Below, piece after piece: positions 26,501 to 38,200 of a DNA stretch of 64,000 nucleotides. The notes under the pieces are model-generated. The model was not told the DNA's origin, did no database searches, and was given only the letters and a program-made list of their open reading frames with translations. The position numbers and the translations under genes were made by a program. Source of the stretch: Phalacrocorax aristotelis (taxonomy: Eukaryota; Chordata; Aves; Suliformes; Phalacrocoracidae); assembly GCF_949628215.1 (NCBI RefSeq), contig NC_134276.1, positions 59,309,733 through 59,373,732 of the forward strand, written 5' to 3'. Positions within the stretch are counted from its first letter, which is position 1. Each line of letters opens with the position of its first letter.

Positions 26501-26905
26501 CAGAGACACACTCAGAGGGTCCTATAACATTAGGATTTTGCAGAGAGAAGACAGTTTTTGCATCTCTGTTGTACCTTGTGTGCAAGACAGGGTGCTCAGG
26601 ATACAGGACATCCTAGCTAGACAGTGCAGCTCAGAAAACCTTTCAGTTGCATGAACCTGCAGAAAAAGAAACTCCATGGATACAACGGACAAGGCAGCCA
26701 GAACTCTTCAAGATAATTCAGCAACTCTTGTTTTACTGCTTATCTCATTTTCTCTTTCAGTTTTTCTGTCTCTCTTTGTAGGTCATCTTTCCACCGTGCA
26801 GACCACCTGGGCTCCATCCCATTGGTGTTACCTTTCTTGGCAATTCCCGTTGCCACATCTCCTCCTCAGAGCTTTTTATGGATTCCTCCCCTGCCAGTAG
26901 CAGGT

Positions 26906-27403
26906 TTAAGACCTGCCAAGTTGCATAACCCCAAGTCTGCCTCTGTTTTTAACCCTGCCTCTTGCTCCACCCCATGCTAATTCCGCACATTCCACCCAGC
27001 CTTCCCCTCGACTGCTCCCTTCCTCGCTTTTTGTTCTCGCCTTAATATCTTCGTTCATGCCATCGCCATCCACGCAGAGCAAAGGCAGCCTCCCACCCGA
27101 TGTTGGCTGTGCATTCTCCCACTCCCCTCTCAAAACAAAGCGGGAGCGTGGCAGAGCCCATCTGTTCCCTGAATCATCCCGGCTGTGACGGGCATGTTCC
27201 ATCTGCCCCAGCTCACTGCTGTCCTGACTGCGGTTTGGAAGTTTAAAGTGCACCCATCTGAGCCAAACCCCGCTGAAAACATGAGAAGGACTCTCGCTGT
27301 TGAATTCAGGGTGCTCTGAATCAGGCCATAAATCATCTGGGGCTGACATGCTTTTTTGTTGTGATTTTTTTCCTTCCTGTTTTACAGTGTAATGTACTGA
27401 CAC
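26906..27403. other. CpG-containing, GC-raised patch with divergent ORFs
   Basis: In an AT-rich, CpG-poor gap this half-kilobase is GC-raised and keeps many CpGs. The minus strand is open for 165 codons (27403 to 26906) and a plus-strand frame is open for 137 codons (27361-27774), overlapping by about 40 bases in divergent orientation. Neither predicted peptide is recognised. The plus side has a good acceptor (TTTTACAG ending at 27387), and an AATAAA lies at 28082-28087. It may be a conserved regulatory element or part of a long non-coding RNA, or chance. Protein coding is not claimed. Confidence 0.35.
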
Positions 27404-30400
27404 ATCTCAAGCGCTGCATCAAATGCAGGTACTTGAGCCCCAATATAGCACTTTTCCCGGACATCGTGTCCATCTTTTTGCACAGTGACCTTCAGATGAA
27501 AAAAGTTTACCTACAAGTAACCAAAATTTCTGGCATTTGTATGACATCAAAATGCAGCCTAGGATACAAAGACTTAATTTTCCCCCCAGATGTATGTGTT
27601 GCCAGGAAGATCACTAATGTTGAATTCAGCTTGCAAGCTGCTTCTCCTGTATATACCAACATGTCAGTTCTCACTCGTATTGACTGGATAATAGGTTTAA
27701 ATCATTTGCTATTGAGACCCCAACCATGCTGTTGTGGAAGGACTAACTGCACTGAAATCTGGAATCAAAGCTGAAGGAAAATGGCTGAAAATACTTTCTT
27801 CTCAATATCCATTCACATATAAAATTCATCAACAGTGGTGTCGTGTCCAGTATTCGTGAATTAAACCTCTATTTGTACTAATACTTTTTTGTCACCTGTG
27901 TAACATGACTCACGTTGTAAATATATACTTACTAAAATATATACTTGGAGACAAAATATGTACTTAAGGAACAAATGTTGCAGCGAATGCATGTCTTGTA
28001 CAAAGGAGCTCATTGACTTTGCTGCTTTATTTTGCTCCTACCTGAAAAGCTTGCTAACTTAGGTTACAGTAGGGAGAAAACAATAAACTTGAGTTTTAGC
28101 AAGAGCTGATTTAGTATTCTGTCATTATTTCTTGACTTAAATGCCAAGAATGGCCTTTACACAACCTTTAGTGCAACTGCCAGTGAATATACGAGCAGGT
28201 AAGACATTGCTGGACTCCAGCCGCCCGGCGTGGCTGGTTGTCTGTGCCCCAAAGGCATCTGTGGCAAGAGCTCCAGCATGTGTGTGCAATACTAGGAAAG
28301 ATTAATGTTGCGGTTTTACACACCCCTTCAAATAAGGCCTTCCAGCTCCTCCTCTCCTGAAGAATTCTCACTTCCTCTCTCACTTCCCTTGGGTGCAGGC
28401 ACATTTGCTGGAGAGGAGCTGCCAGGCTACCGGAGAGCACGGAGCTCAGGCTGGTGAGGCAGGCTAAGGGCAGCGCACAATGATCCCCCAGAAGCTTCAG
28501 CATCCAGGCATTTGGGGTTTACTTCAAAAATTATGATGGTACAAAATGTCAGCGCTCATTTCTCTGGTTTAACACCCCAGTCGTGGGAGCTCAGTGAGAA
28601 ACCACCCTCGCCGTTTTGCTAGCTGATGGGAAAATGGCACTGTCCTGCCTCCTGGGTGAGGACAGGAAGAGCCCAAAATGGCAGCTGAGTGCAGGTCCAG
28701 GACATCATCTTTGTGCCAGGAAAGACTTATTTGCCCTGGGCGCTGATTTCTGCTGAACCTGCAGAAACAGGTTCGCCGAAACCTGTGAACACAGATTTTT
28801 GTAGTGCCCCCAACCCCAATTTATAAAGTACTGTAGGTACTTTAAAAAAAATTTAAGTATATTAAATTTTGTTCAGCAAGAAAAACAAGAAATACTTCCT
28901 ACATGCAGAGAAGGGGGCTAAAGGAACAGTGAGAATGCCAGCTTTTGCATTTAATTAATTTTATACTTCAGTTTTAGGCTAGACCTAATCCTCAGTTTAG
29001 AAATCTCCCTAGCATAATGGTGCTTGTAGCAGCAAACACAAAGTGGCCCACACTGGAAAAAGTATAGCATAGGATCAAGAATAATTGTAATAAGCCTATT
29101 CTTTGTGTTTCTAATAGCCCTGCTGTATTTAAATATGATTTATTGATACACCAACTTTTTTTTTTTTTTACAATAGTTCCTCTTTCTGATATTGAAGACT
29201 GGTTTAGTTTTCTGATGGCAATTTTAACGCCACAGGTGGGCAAAACTTTATACTTTTGTACGATATAGATTTTTGGCACCTAACTCTGCTGTTACTAACA
29301 TTTCTAGAAGAAAAAAAAGAAACCCCGGAAATGCCTATTTCCTGGAGGTGTATGTACTTCTATTGAAAATATCGTGCAAGTACATTTCTGGGGTGAACAT
29401 CCCTCAACTTTTTGCAAGTTATTCTAAGGGATCATTGTATTCCAATAAAATCATACGAACACAAATATCACCTGGCACAACTAATTAGAGTTAGGGGAAA
29501 AAAAGACGAGACTATTCCTTCATGCTCAAATTTAAATAAATAAAAAACAAATAAGGTAATGACATTTGAGAATAATAACTGCTTGAAGCAGCTTTATAAT
29601 TTTTTTTCTCTCTTAGCAATGTTATGCTACAGGCCTGATGATAACATCCATGACGTGGGTGGCCACGGATTCCCTTAAACACAGATTGGTCTCTGAGTGT
29701 AAATGCAGGCGTTTAATAACCTTTGCACTGTGTGGAGATACACAGATAGGGCTACAATATGGATGCAAAGCAAGAGGAGGAGGAGATCTGAGAAATATGG
29801 GCAGGTATCAGGGAGTCAAATCTTCTGAATCTTCTAAAATCTAATTTTCAGAATAGGCAATTTCAGCACAGCCATACCTGCATGGAACAATGCAACTCAT
29901 TTTTTTGCATCTTAAAGGCTTAATTTTTTTGCTATCACTGATAGTTATCTTGGGTAATTTAGCACATACTCCAGATCACAAAGGTACTCTTTGACATAAA
30001 TTCAGTCTGAAATAGATGGCTAGAGCTTGATTTCTAGTATGCATAGAAAGAGCACAGATATTCAAGTGTGTTCCATTATGTAATGCTATACATATTTTGC
30101 CCTCCTAATTGATTCCTTAATTGGGTCTTCCAAGCACTATGCTTAAAACTCATAATTTTATTGATGCTTACTGATGTTTTGCAACTTACCTTGTAGTAAA
30201 TTAATGCCCTTCAGATAAGCAATCTAAAATCCAGTGACAGCTGCCTAGCCAAAGGCAGCTGAACCAGTGTATTCTTAATTCTCACAGGAATGATGCCTCT
30301 CCTAAGTCGAATGGGACACAAACATAAAACATTAAACATAAAAACTGAGGTCAAAATCAACAGTTAAGAAACATCAGAATCAATTTGCCTTTCTTAAACT

Positions 30401-33400
30401 TGTTTTTGCTGATATGTTTGCATTAGGAACTAGTTCCTTGTTATGCTACCATATGTTCTTGTTTTTCAAAGGATCCCAACCTTCACTGGAATAAATAACC
30501 TGGCTCCTGTGACAGAGAATTTAAGGACAACAACTTTAAGGGAGTGTTTTACAAGCATTTAGAGATAAAGCTGCTGACCAAGTGCTTGGTGCTGCCCCTG
30601 AACACGAAGATGCCATCACCTGGCTGTACATGTTGTCAGCACTTAGGATCATGTGGTCAACTGCAGGTGCAGCACATTTCTCATGACTTGCTGGGACAAA
30701 ATAGAGACTGTTGTTGGAAGGCGGTTAAGGCTGAGAAGGACCAGCAATGAAGCAGGCATGAAAAGGCCCTGGCTGGGGTTGGAGGTGAGCAATGCAAAGA
30801 GTGGGAGCTTGTGGCTGCTGGCAGCCACCAGCTGGTGACTTGGCTCAGCTCCAGTTAAGCCAGTCCCTTAAAGAGTCTGTGCTATGACTGAGTGCCTCTC
30901 AGTCTGGGGTTCTAGCTGAAAAACAAGAGTGCTGTTTGAACTACATTTGAGTTACCGAAGCAATAGTTACTCACATATTTGTATTACTGGACATTGATAT
31001 GGAGCTCATGTTTAACATGGTGTTTCAAACTTTGCAAACCATCTCATTGAAATGGCTAGAACCATAAAAATGGAAAACTTATGAGCACTCTGCACTTTTT
31101 TTATAATAGTGTGACGCAAAATCAATGAAAAAAACCCAGATAAAACCCAATACTCTACCATTTTTCCACTACATTGATTTCCTCTGCACACTTCTTTAGA
31201 ACTTACTTAAGAAACACCACAAAGTTCCTCCTTTAGCCACTCTGTTGCTCCTCACATCAGCTGTAAGCCTACCAGCTCTAGATGGAAAGAACTCATCTAG
31301 AAAATGTTCTGTATCTTCTAGCTATAGCAAAAAACCAAAAATCTGTGTAATAAAATGAAGCCACTACAGTTTAGGAGGACAGCAGGTCTGCTGCGGTACA
31401 AAACTTTATTCACTCCTGAGGGAGTAAGAGAAATTCTCTAACATTGGAAGGGCCCAGAACCAATCAGCCTGATTTCAGCCCAGTGAGTCTATGCCTTCTG
31501 CCCTTCTTCTGTTCCCTTGCAAGCTGCTATCAGCAAGCTGCGCTACCGCAGAAATCTCCTCTGCAGGGTGTGTATGGTGTACAGCTTTCTTCTTTACAGT
31601 CTTCTATAACTGAAGACAGGTGTTGGAAACAGTAGGGAGAAGTTACTGAAATCATTAAGTTTAACCACTTTTGAGGTATCTGCTAATATTTCAGGTAATT
31701 GTAATTACTGCAGGTGCTACTATGGATGCCACGGAAACCCCAGGCATCGGAGACATAGACCACCTCCCATTAACCTTCAAAATCATTAACATGCACCAAG
31801 ACAGAAAATTCCTGAGCTAGGTATTACACATCAACCCTTTTTTACTCTGTTGCTATCCTTCATTCTGTATGGCAGGGGAGCATCTGACTGTTAGAGATTA
31901 GTTCGTAATTAAGAGTTGGTTCAAAAACATCACAAGTTCAGAGAAGAAATCAACCTAATCACATTAGAAAATAGTTACAAATATAAACTCCAGTCTCCTG
32001 GGATCTTCTTTGGAGCAGGAAATTCAAGTAACTTTATTCTGAACATACCAAATTGACCCCACTAACTAGATGTAATAAACAAATGGAGATATTTAAGCTG
32101 ACATTTGAGCAGTGTCAAAGCCTTCTAATCTTGTTCTGAGTAGATTAGTAGATAAGTGCTAGCATTCCTATTCTGGGATATGTGCCAAGGCAAGCATGAG
32201 GACTGATGATTTCATTTAACTCCAAAGTGGACAACACTGTATATTTAAATAATGCAAATCATTTCCATAATTCTTATGACAAGCTACTAGTTGACACTGA
32301 CAGTGTTGGGATAACTCTCCGCTTGGCACCATATCTGAGGGGAAAACCTACATTTCCTCTACTGTTCAATCAGTATGTGAAGCTGTAATTATTAGCATGG
32401 GGTATGTAGTTTTCTCAGAAACAGATAGTGGATTTCATCTGATCTAATCCCAGAAAAACTGACTTAATAGATCTTTTTTTGAAACAAGGGATGTCATTAG
32501 ATGTTTCATAGACTCTGACCTCTTTGTAGACTTAAATAAGATAGCAGCAAATAAATTCAGAGCCAGCTCCCTATATCCCAGTGGTATTGACAAATCTGCA
32601 AGTATTTTGGTATCTTGCTGGGAGAAGCTTGCCAACTATTGCTACTCATTCAGTTTTGCTGTATCTGTCAGTGATAACAAGTCCACAGAGCTGCTTTCAA
32701 AATAGTTCTTAAATATTTGCCCAAATGCTTCTTTAGTCAGCAAAATACCTGCGTAAGTCTCTAGCGTGTTAGAAGATTCTGATTTCAATCCAATTCCAGC
32801 ACTCAACTTTTCAGAGAAAAGAATCCCTCTAATATGATTACCTTGTAGGACATCAGTCTAGGAAAATCTCCAAAACTGAGCTTACAAAACAGAAGGACAC
32901 TAGTTCTTGGCAATCAGGACTGTAAACCTCTAAATCAATGATTGTTCTATCACTCCATTCTGTATGACTTTTGAAAAGAAATAAAAACAAACTTTATCTT
33001 CCCCACTAAAACAGCAATCCTAAAACTATTACATAGGCAATGATAGAAAAGGTTTCAGGTTTTATCCTCACCTGTATGAAAGCCTGATCCACAAAAAGGC
33101 TTAATTACTTTAAGTGGACGTTAGTCAAAAAAGTCCCAAATGGCAATTAATTAATCCATGAGTACCTCATTAAATCCCTAAAGCTTCAGGAGGCACCCAA
33201 GCTTTTCCTAATGAGGTTTCACACTAGAACTATTACAGGCTTTGCACCTCATTACTTACCTTCCCTTTCGTTAGAAATGAGGACTGCCCTGTGACTTAAT
33301 GCATGCATTCGGCGGCATACTGGGAAGACAGAGTCTGCATATGTAACATATGGCATCCAAAGACATTTGCATTTGAAAAAAATTGGAATTTCTGTAGCAA

Positions 33401-33857
33401 ATCACTTCTTCCAGCTGTGCTTCAACAGCAAAGAGTAAGCCAGTTGTCTGTAGACAAAAAGACAACGTACATGATGGGTTTTGTGCTGTTAATCCAATTT
33501 AGATTCTTTGCTGAGGAAAGAACCTCAGCCTGGGGAAGACTCAGGATTTCCAGCACGCTATCTCTTTGGTTCTTCCTCCTGGCTACTTTAGACATACCTC
33601 CTGCACTGTGAGCTGACTCTCAATCCCATTCCTACCTGCCTGACTGCAGGCCCTGTACAGAGAGGACAAGGGAGCCACAGGAATCTGAAGTTAGTGCTGG
33701 GAACTGGAGATTTTAAAATTACATACTGATATGCTAAGCTTTGCTTAAGCCTATGTGGACCCAGGCATAAGGTGTTTTTATGTCCCCTTGGCAGTGTTCA
33801 GAGATTTTGTTTACAAAGATTCAGGATCGTCACATTTACAAGTGATATTTAATAATT

Positions 33858-33905
33858 GCATTTGAATGTAATTACTAAAAGGCATTTGAATGTAAATATT
33901 AAAAG
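33858..33905. repeat. Two-copy 24-bp tandem repeat
   Basis: The unit beginning GCATTTGAATGTAA and ending AAAAG occurs twice (33858-33881 and 33882-33905) with a few differences between copies. Each copy contains CATTTGAATGTAA, loosely like an octamer-type homeodomain site. About 1.3 kb upstream of the UBAC2 promoter. Confidence 0.8.
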
Positions 33906-34940
33906 GCTTTTTTTTTGGTGGTATATAAAAAGATTTATGGAACGTAACAAATTTGCCTAAAATTCTATGTAATTCAACTTGCATAAAAAGTTTTTATTAC
34001 TGGTTACCTAGCTGACAAGTCACATTTTCCAGTTCCAGAGTGACTTTTGTTCTCAGTCTTGTACTGCAGTAAGCTAAATGTGACTTTGAGACGCATTTGT
34101 TTGTGCGTTCTGTCAAGTGCACGAACACAGCACGCAAACCTTGTCCAGTTTCTTCCTGACATTCACATCTGTGATGCAGAGCAGAGCATCGTCACCTTTT
34201 AAAAGCCGAGCACGACTGATTTCAGTAAACTGATTTCCATGTGGGCTTGAAAACGTCATTGAAATTTGGTGCCCTGATAATTTCAGCCTTATTATACCAC
34301 ATCTGTATGAAATCTGGAATTTGGCTCACCCTGTATTAGGTGTCTACCACACTGGTAGAAAGCTAGGTGTCCTAACCATTGACCATGCTGGAGGAGAGCT
34401 CGGAGTCTTAACGTACCATTGCAGCTAGTGGTGATCTGTTCAATAGAGCCGGTGGAGCCTAGGGAGCAATTAATTTCATCCTGAAGCAGACAGCTTCATT
34501 TGATCATCTGAAAAGCTCTCCAGACTCCACTGAAGGTATTGACTACGTCTCCCGTTAGCTGCCATGACAGCTTACCCACGGCTCCTAAGCAGGCACTCCC
34601 AGCGTTGGGGTGAGCCTCGGGTGTTGCAGTTTTCCAAAGTGCAAGGAGTCAGGCTTCCCCAAGGCGGCTACAAATTTCACATTTAAATTATTTTTATAAA
34701 GACATACGTAATTATACGTAGTCAGGCTAGCTATGCGCCTGCTGTCAAGCGCCCTTCCCTCTCCCTCAGGGCCTGCGAGCGCCCTCTGACAGGACCAGCC
34801 GCCGGGACCTGCTCCCGCCCAGGCTTCCCGCGCAGTTCATGAGGAGAATGTACGCCCTCTATACGGGCTCTATAGCCCTCGCCGGGTAGCGCTGGGGTCA
34901 GCTACTGGAGACCCCGCTCCTTGGCAGCGAGCACGCCGGG

Positions 34941-34984
34941 TGGGGGGAAGGGGGGGCGGCGGGGCCCGCCGCTCCCCCCCGCCC
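34941..34984. repeat. G-rich then C-rich runs in UBAC2 promoter
   Basis: Runs of six, seven and four G on the plus strand, followed by a run of eight C. G-quadruplex-prone on both strands, immediately upstream of the likely UBAC2 start region. Confidence 0.6.
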
Positions 34985-34995
34985 ACCCGGCGGCT

Positions 34996-35008
34996 CCGGT
35001 AGGGGGCG
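34996..35008 (+). promoter_or_regulatory. Candidate CTCF binding site
   Basis: CCGGTAGGGGGCG matches the published core CCASYAGRKGGCR at 12 of 13 positions (G for A at position 3); the next base also fits the S of the longer 14-base form. It lies about 160 bases upstream of the UBAC2 ATG. Motif match only; binding is not shown. Confidence 0.45.
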
Positions 35009-35169
35009 CCGGCCGCTCGTTTGGCGGCGGCGTTTGGCCCCTCGCGGCCGCCTTAGCCGCGCCGTCCCCGGCGCTCGCCGCGGTTCCTTAGGGTCTGCCC
35101 GGCCTCTGGGGGTTCCGCCAGCGGCGCCCGCCGCTCTTAGGCCGGGCCGGGTCCGGCCGGGCCAGCGCC

Positions 35170-35200
35170 ATGTTTACCAGCACCGGTTCCAACGGGCTTT
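35170..35200 (+). CDS. UBAC2: UBAC2 coding exon 1
   Basis: Encodes MFTSTGSNGL plus the first base of codon 11, followed by a GTGAGT donor at 35201. UBAC2 is a multipass ER membrane protein with a rhomboid-like, catalytically inactive domain and a C-terminal UBA domain. From the literature it takes part in ER-associated degradation with gp78/AMFR and holds FAF2 (UBXD8) at the ER. The ten residues match the human N-terminus (MFTSTGS-x-GL) as remembered. The start is supported by a G at -3, its position in the CpG island, and exact reading-frame closure with exon 2 (T plus AT gives Tyr-11). Exons 1-4 here total 386 bases, 128 codons plus two bases. Later exons are beyond the right edge. Confidence 0.93.
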
Positions 35201-38200
35201 GTGAGTACCGGCCCCGCCGCAGCTCGGGGAGGAGGGAACCAGGGGAGGGCGGCGGCGGCAGTGGTGAGGGGTGTGTCGGCGTCTCTCCCGCGGCGGGTGG
35301 CCCGGCCCCTTCCATCGGGGGACGGGGCGGGATGGGGGGTGCCGCCGCCACCTCTGAGGGAGGCGCGGGGTGAGGAGGGGGAAGAACCGGGGCCGCTCCC
35401 GCCGCCTGGCCTGGGCCTCCCCCGGGGGAGGAGGGTCCTTCCCCCCCCCACCACCTCCCTCCTTCCCCCCCCCCCCCCCCCCCTTCCCCGCGGACGCAGC
35501 CTCTTTAACTTTATTTTTCCATACAGCCCATGTCAGTCATTTTATAACCCAGCGCTACCCGAACAGACTTCGCACGCATTGAGGGTTGCTTCTGAGCTTG
35601 CTTACAGGACAAAGAACCTGCTGCGTTTAGAAACGTCGGTGAGGAACTGAGCCGGGCTGCGGTGTGGACTTTGGCACCGCGGTCCTCCGAGCAGGCTGGG
35701 TTAAAAGTCAAAACCTTCACCAAGTAATTCGTGCTTCGCACAGAAACCAAATCTAAGTGTGAAAGCATCGTCCGACTAGCAGGGGATAAGCCTGGAGTTT
35801 AAGACAGGGTATTAGTCATAGCTGTGTTCTGTTTGAGGCATCCAAATTTTTGCAGGTGGATCTGATAACACTGTACTTGATTTGCAGCTCCTGACTTTTT
35901 AATTTTCTTCCACACAGTAATAAATAGAAGATCAGACTAGAACAGAGGTGATTGCATTGGAAGGACAAATACAGATTGTTAGATGAATTATGAAATGTTC
36001 TTTAACAAACTGCAGAAGAACAACCTTCTGGTGGCATGTGTCTGTGTGTAATTCTATGGGAAAGAAGGTGGGGTGAAAAGTATTCTTGTCTGGATGAATG
36101 GGTGGAAAGTCACGGTCAGCATTTAAGTTTTTCAAAAGTAGGTCCATCAGAAGGATGAATGGAAAACTGTAGTCATAAGAAAGATATTTTTGCTAGGAGA
36201 AAAACCTAGACAAGATGCCATTCTGGGAAAAGTAAATGTTTTACCTTTCTTTTAATTTTTTTATTCTGGAAAACTGGTGCAACATACACTCTTACTGAGC
36301 TCGCCTGTTGACCTGAAGTGATTTTTGATGATACATCTTGGCTGGTACAGGTGCATTGACAAACTTTAGTACTAGAAGCACAGATTTAGGTGGCAGTGAC
36401 ATATGCTCACCTGGGTGCAGCTGTGGCACTTTAAGATGTCCCTGTGCCCTCAGACTTTTGTTTCTGCCTTTGTAGCAGAAGCATCTGCTGCAGTATCAGC
36501 AGGTATGTAGGGTTCAGTCACTGATGTGCAGAATCTGATGGTTTAGGCAGTTAATGAATCAGTGCGTGATGTTGCATCAGGAAAGTGCATGTGTGCGTAC
36601 CTGTTCTGTTCTGCCTCTAGATATTGGGAGCAGTAACCTCTGGAGGAAGGGCAATGACAAACAACTGTTGGGGCCTGGTTGGTGGATAAACGGACCTGTA
36701 TCAGAGACCCTAGATAAAATGAGCAGACACCTGGTTCAGCAGTGTGGTGATCATGCCAGGTCAGACTGAAGGCTCCTGTAGCCTGGTGTGCCATCTCTGA
36801 CAGAATTCTTAACATCTATAATATTTGGTTAGAGCCGTATCGCAATACCATTTGGTAAAACGTTGTAATAGTAAGGTCTTTTTAGCCATGTGTTTCTTAG
36901 GTCATTTTAAAAAGTGACCCAGTTGTTGATTATATTTCTAGTAGATTAAGGGCTTTAGCGTCTTCAGACATAGGTGTGGTAAAACTGTCAGAGGTTACTG
37001 TATTCTTTTTTGTCTGTTTTCCCCATTGCCTTGTTTTCCCTCCTTTCTGCAGAATTCCACTCTTCAGCAATGGGAAAGCAAACAAACAACAAATGACCCC
37101 AGAGCTCTACTCCATTTTGGTAACGTGATTCTTACTGGGCTTCTTATGTGAAGTGTTTTAACAAGGGTGCCAGAGACACCTTTGTGCCTAGTTTTCTGGA
37201 AGCAAGTCTGGGTTTGGCCTTCTCATCTTTTTAAAAACTTCTTTTTGATTTTGAAACTCCTTATCAGAAGCTAAATAATTATTTAAGTAATTTGAAGTAT
37301 TTTGGTTCTTGTAAACTTTCCTAGTTAGTTAATTCTTGAAATAGCATGTAATACTTTTCTGAAAGAGATAAGAGGGTAACCAGTGGCTCATAGTGGCAGC
37401 CATTGTAGCTGGTTATAAACTTTTTGCTCCATCTGGTAATACTAATCTAATGAAGTTTGATAAAATCTTAGATGAGGATATTATTGTCCTGTTCTTTAAA
37501 TTCTTTGTGTATTATTTCTGCTACTAATTTTAGAATAAGCAAAATAAATAAAAGTGGGCTATATCATATAATTCCACAGATAGTGGAAACAACATAAACA
37601 TTAATTTAATAGCCAGTGTTGTCATTAGGGGTGTAAATGAGAGAAATAACTCAAGAATCCGCTGTTTTATTTGATGCAACACACAGATCAAATTCGTAAT
37701 CAGCATCCTGTGAAGTCTATCTCCTTTTGACTGACACTCCATTAGTCCCACTGGACTCCAATCCACTCCTTTTCCCTTTCTGCATCCTGCCTTCTCTGTG
37801 TTTCTAGGCTGCCTCTCTCACCTCTTGAAGTTTTGATGAAAACAAAACTCTTCTTTTAAACTATAGGGAGGCTGACATGATTAGGACATTTTAAAGTTGC
37901 TTGCTAAATGTAAGTTTTTAACCTGGTCTTTGACCCTCATCATGTAGAATAATTTAACTAGGATATTAAGTTTTGGGCATTTTTCATCATGTGTTGTTAT
38001 TCTTGCTGTAAAAATCCATGGAACTTTGACTGATCCTATAGGCAATTCCATCTTGCGTTATGTCCCAGACGTGGTAAGCTTAAGAGAAGGTAGCTTCTAA
38101 TTCAAATAAAAAGCCTGTGTTCTTGTTAAAATTAAGATATTGTTTAATACTACAGACATTTAATAGGACAAAATGTGGCAAGAAGAGATGACAACTTTGG

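Larger units (their letters stand above)
5401..34700. other. DOCK9-UBAC2 gap without a supportable protein gene
   Basis: About 29 kb of mostly AT-rich DNA. ORFs are short (at most 174 codons), overlap on both strands, and show no recognised family or consistent splice structure. I saw no tRNA-like cloverleaf with a normal B box and no CRISPR-like array. Supportable contents are a CR1 tail near 8.0 kb, a decayed LINE end near 16.8 kb, a MIR-like SINE near 21.6 kb, a TG microsatellite at 23.45 kb, a CpG-containing patch at 26.9-27.4 kb, and simple repeats. DOCK9 transcripts from more distal first exons, or long non-coding RNAs, could cross it; sequence alone does not show this. Confidence 0.6.
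34740..35500. promoter_or_regulatory. UBAC2: CpG island of UBAC2
   Basis: GC and CpG content rise sharply near 34.74 kb and end after the C-run near 35.49 kb. The island covers the presumed start region, the 5' untranslated region and coding exon 1 of UBAC2. No TATA box is visible, so dispersed initiation in roughly 35.0-35.15 kb is likely. A candidate CTCF site (34996-35008), E2F-like TTTGGCGG at 35020-35027, and G-rich runs at 34941-34984 are inside it. Confidence 0.8.

Noticed and set aside
30238..30261. 8-bp inverted repeat CAGCTGCC/GGCAGCTG as a possible small RNA hairpin
   Set aside because: Stem too short for a microRNA precursor and expected by chance in 64 kb.
35137..35650. ORFs of 70-149 codons on both strands around UBAC2 exon 1
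   Set aside because: They read through the GTGAGT donor or lie antisense in the CpG island; only the first ten codons of the 35170 frame match UBAC2.
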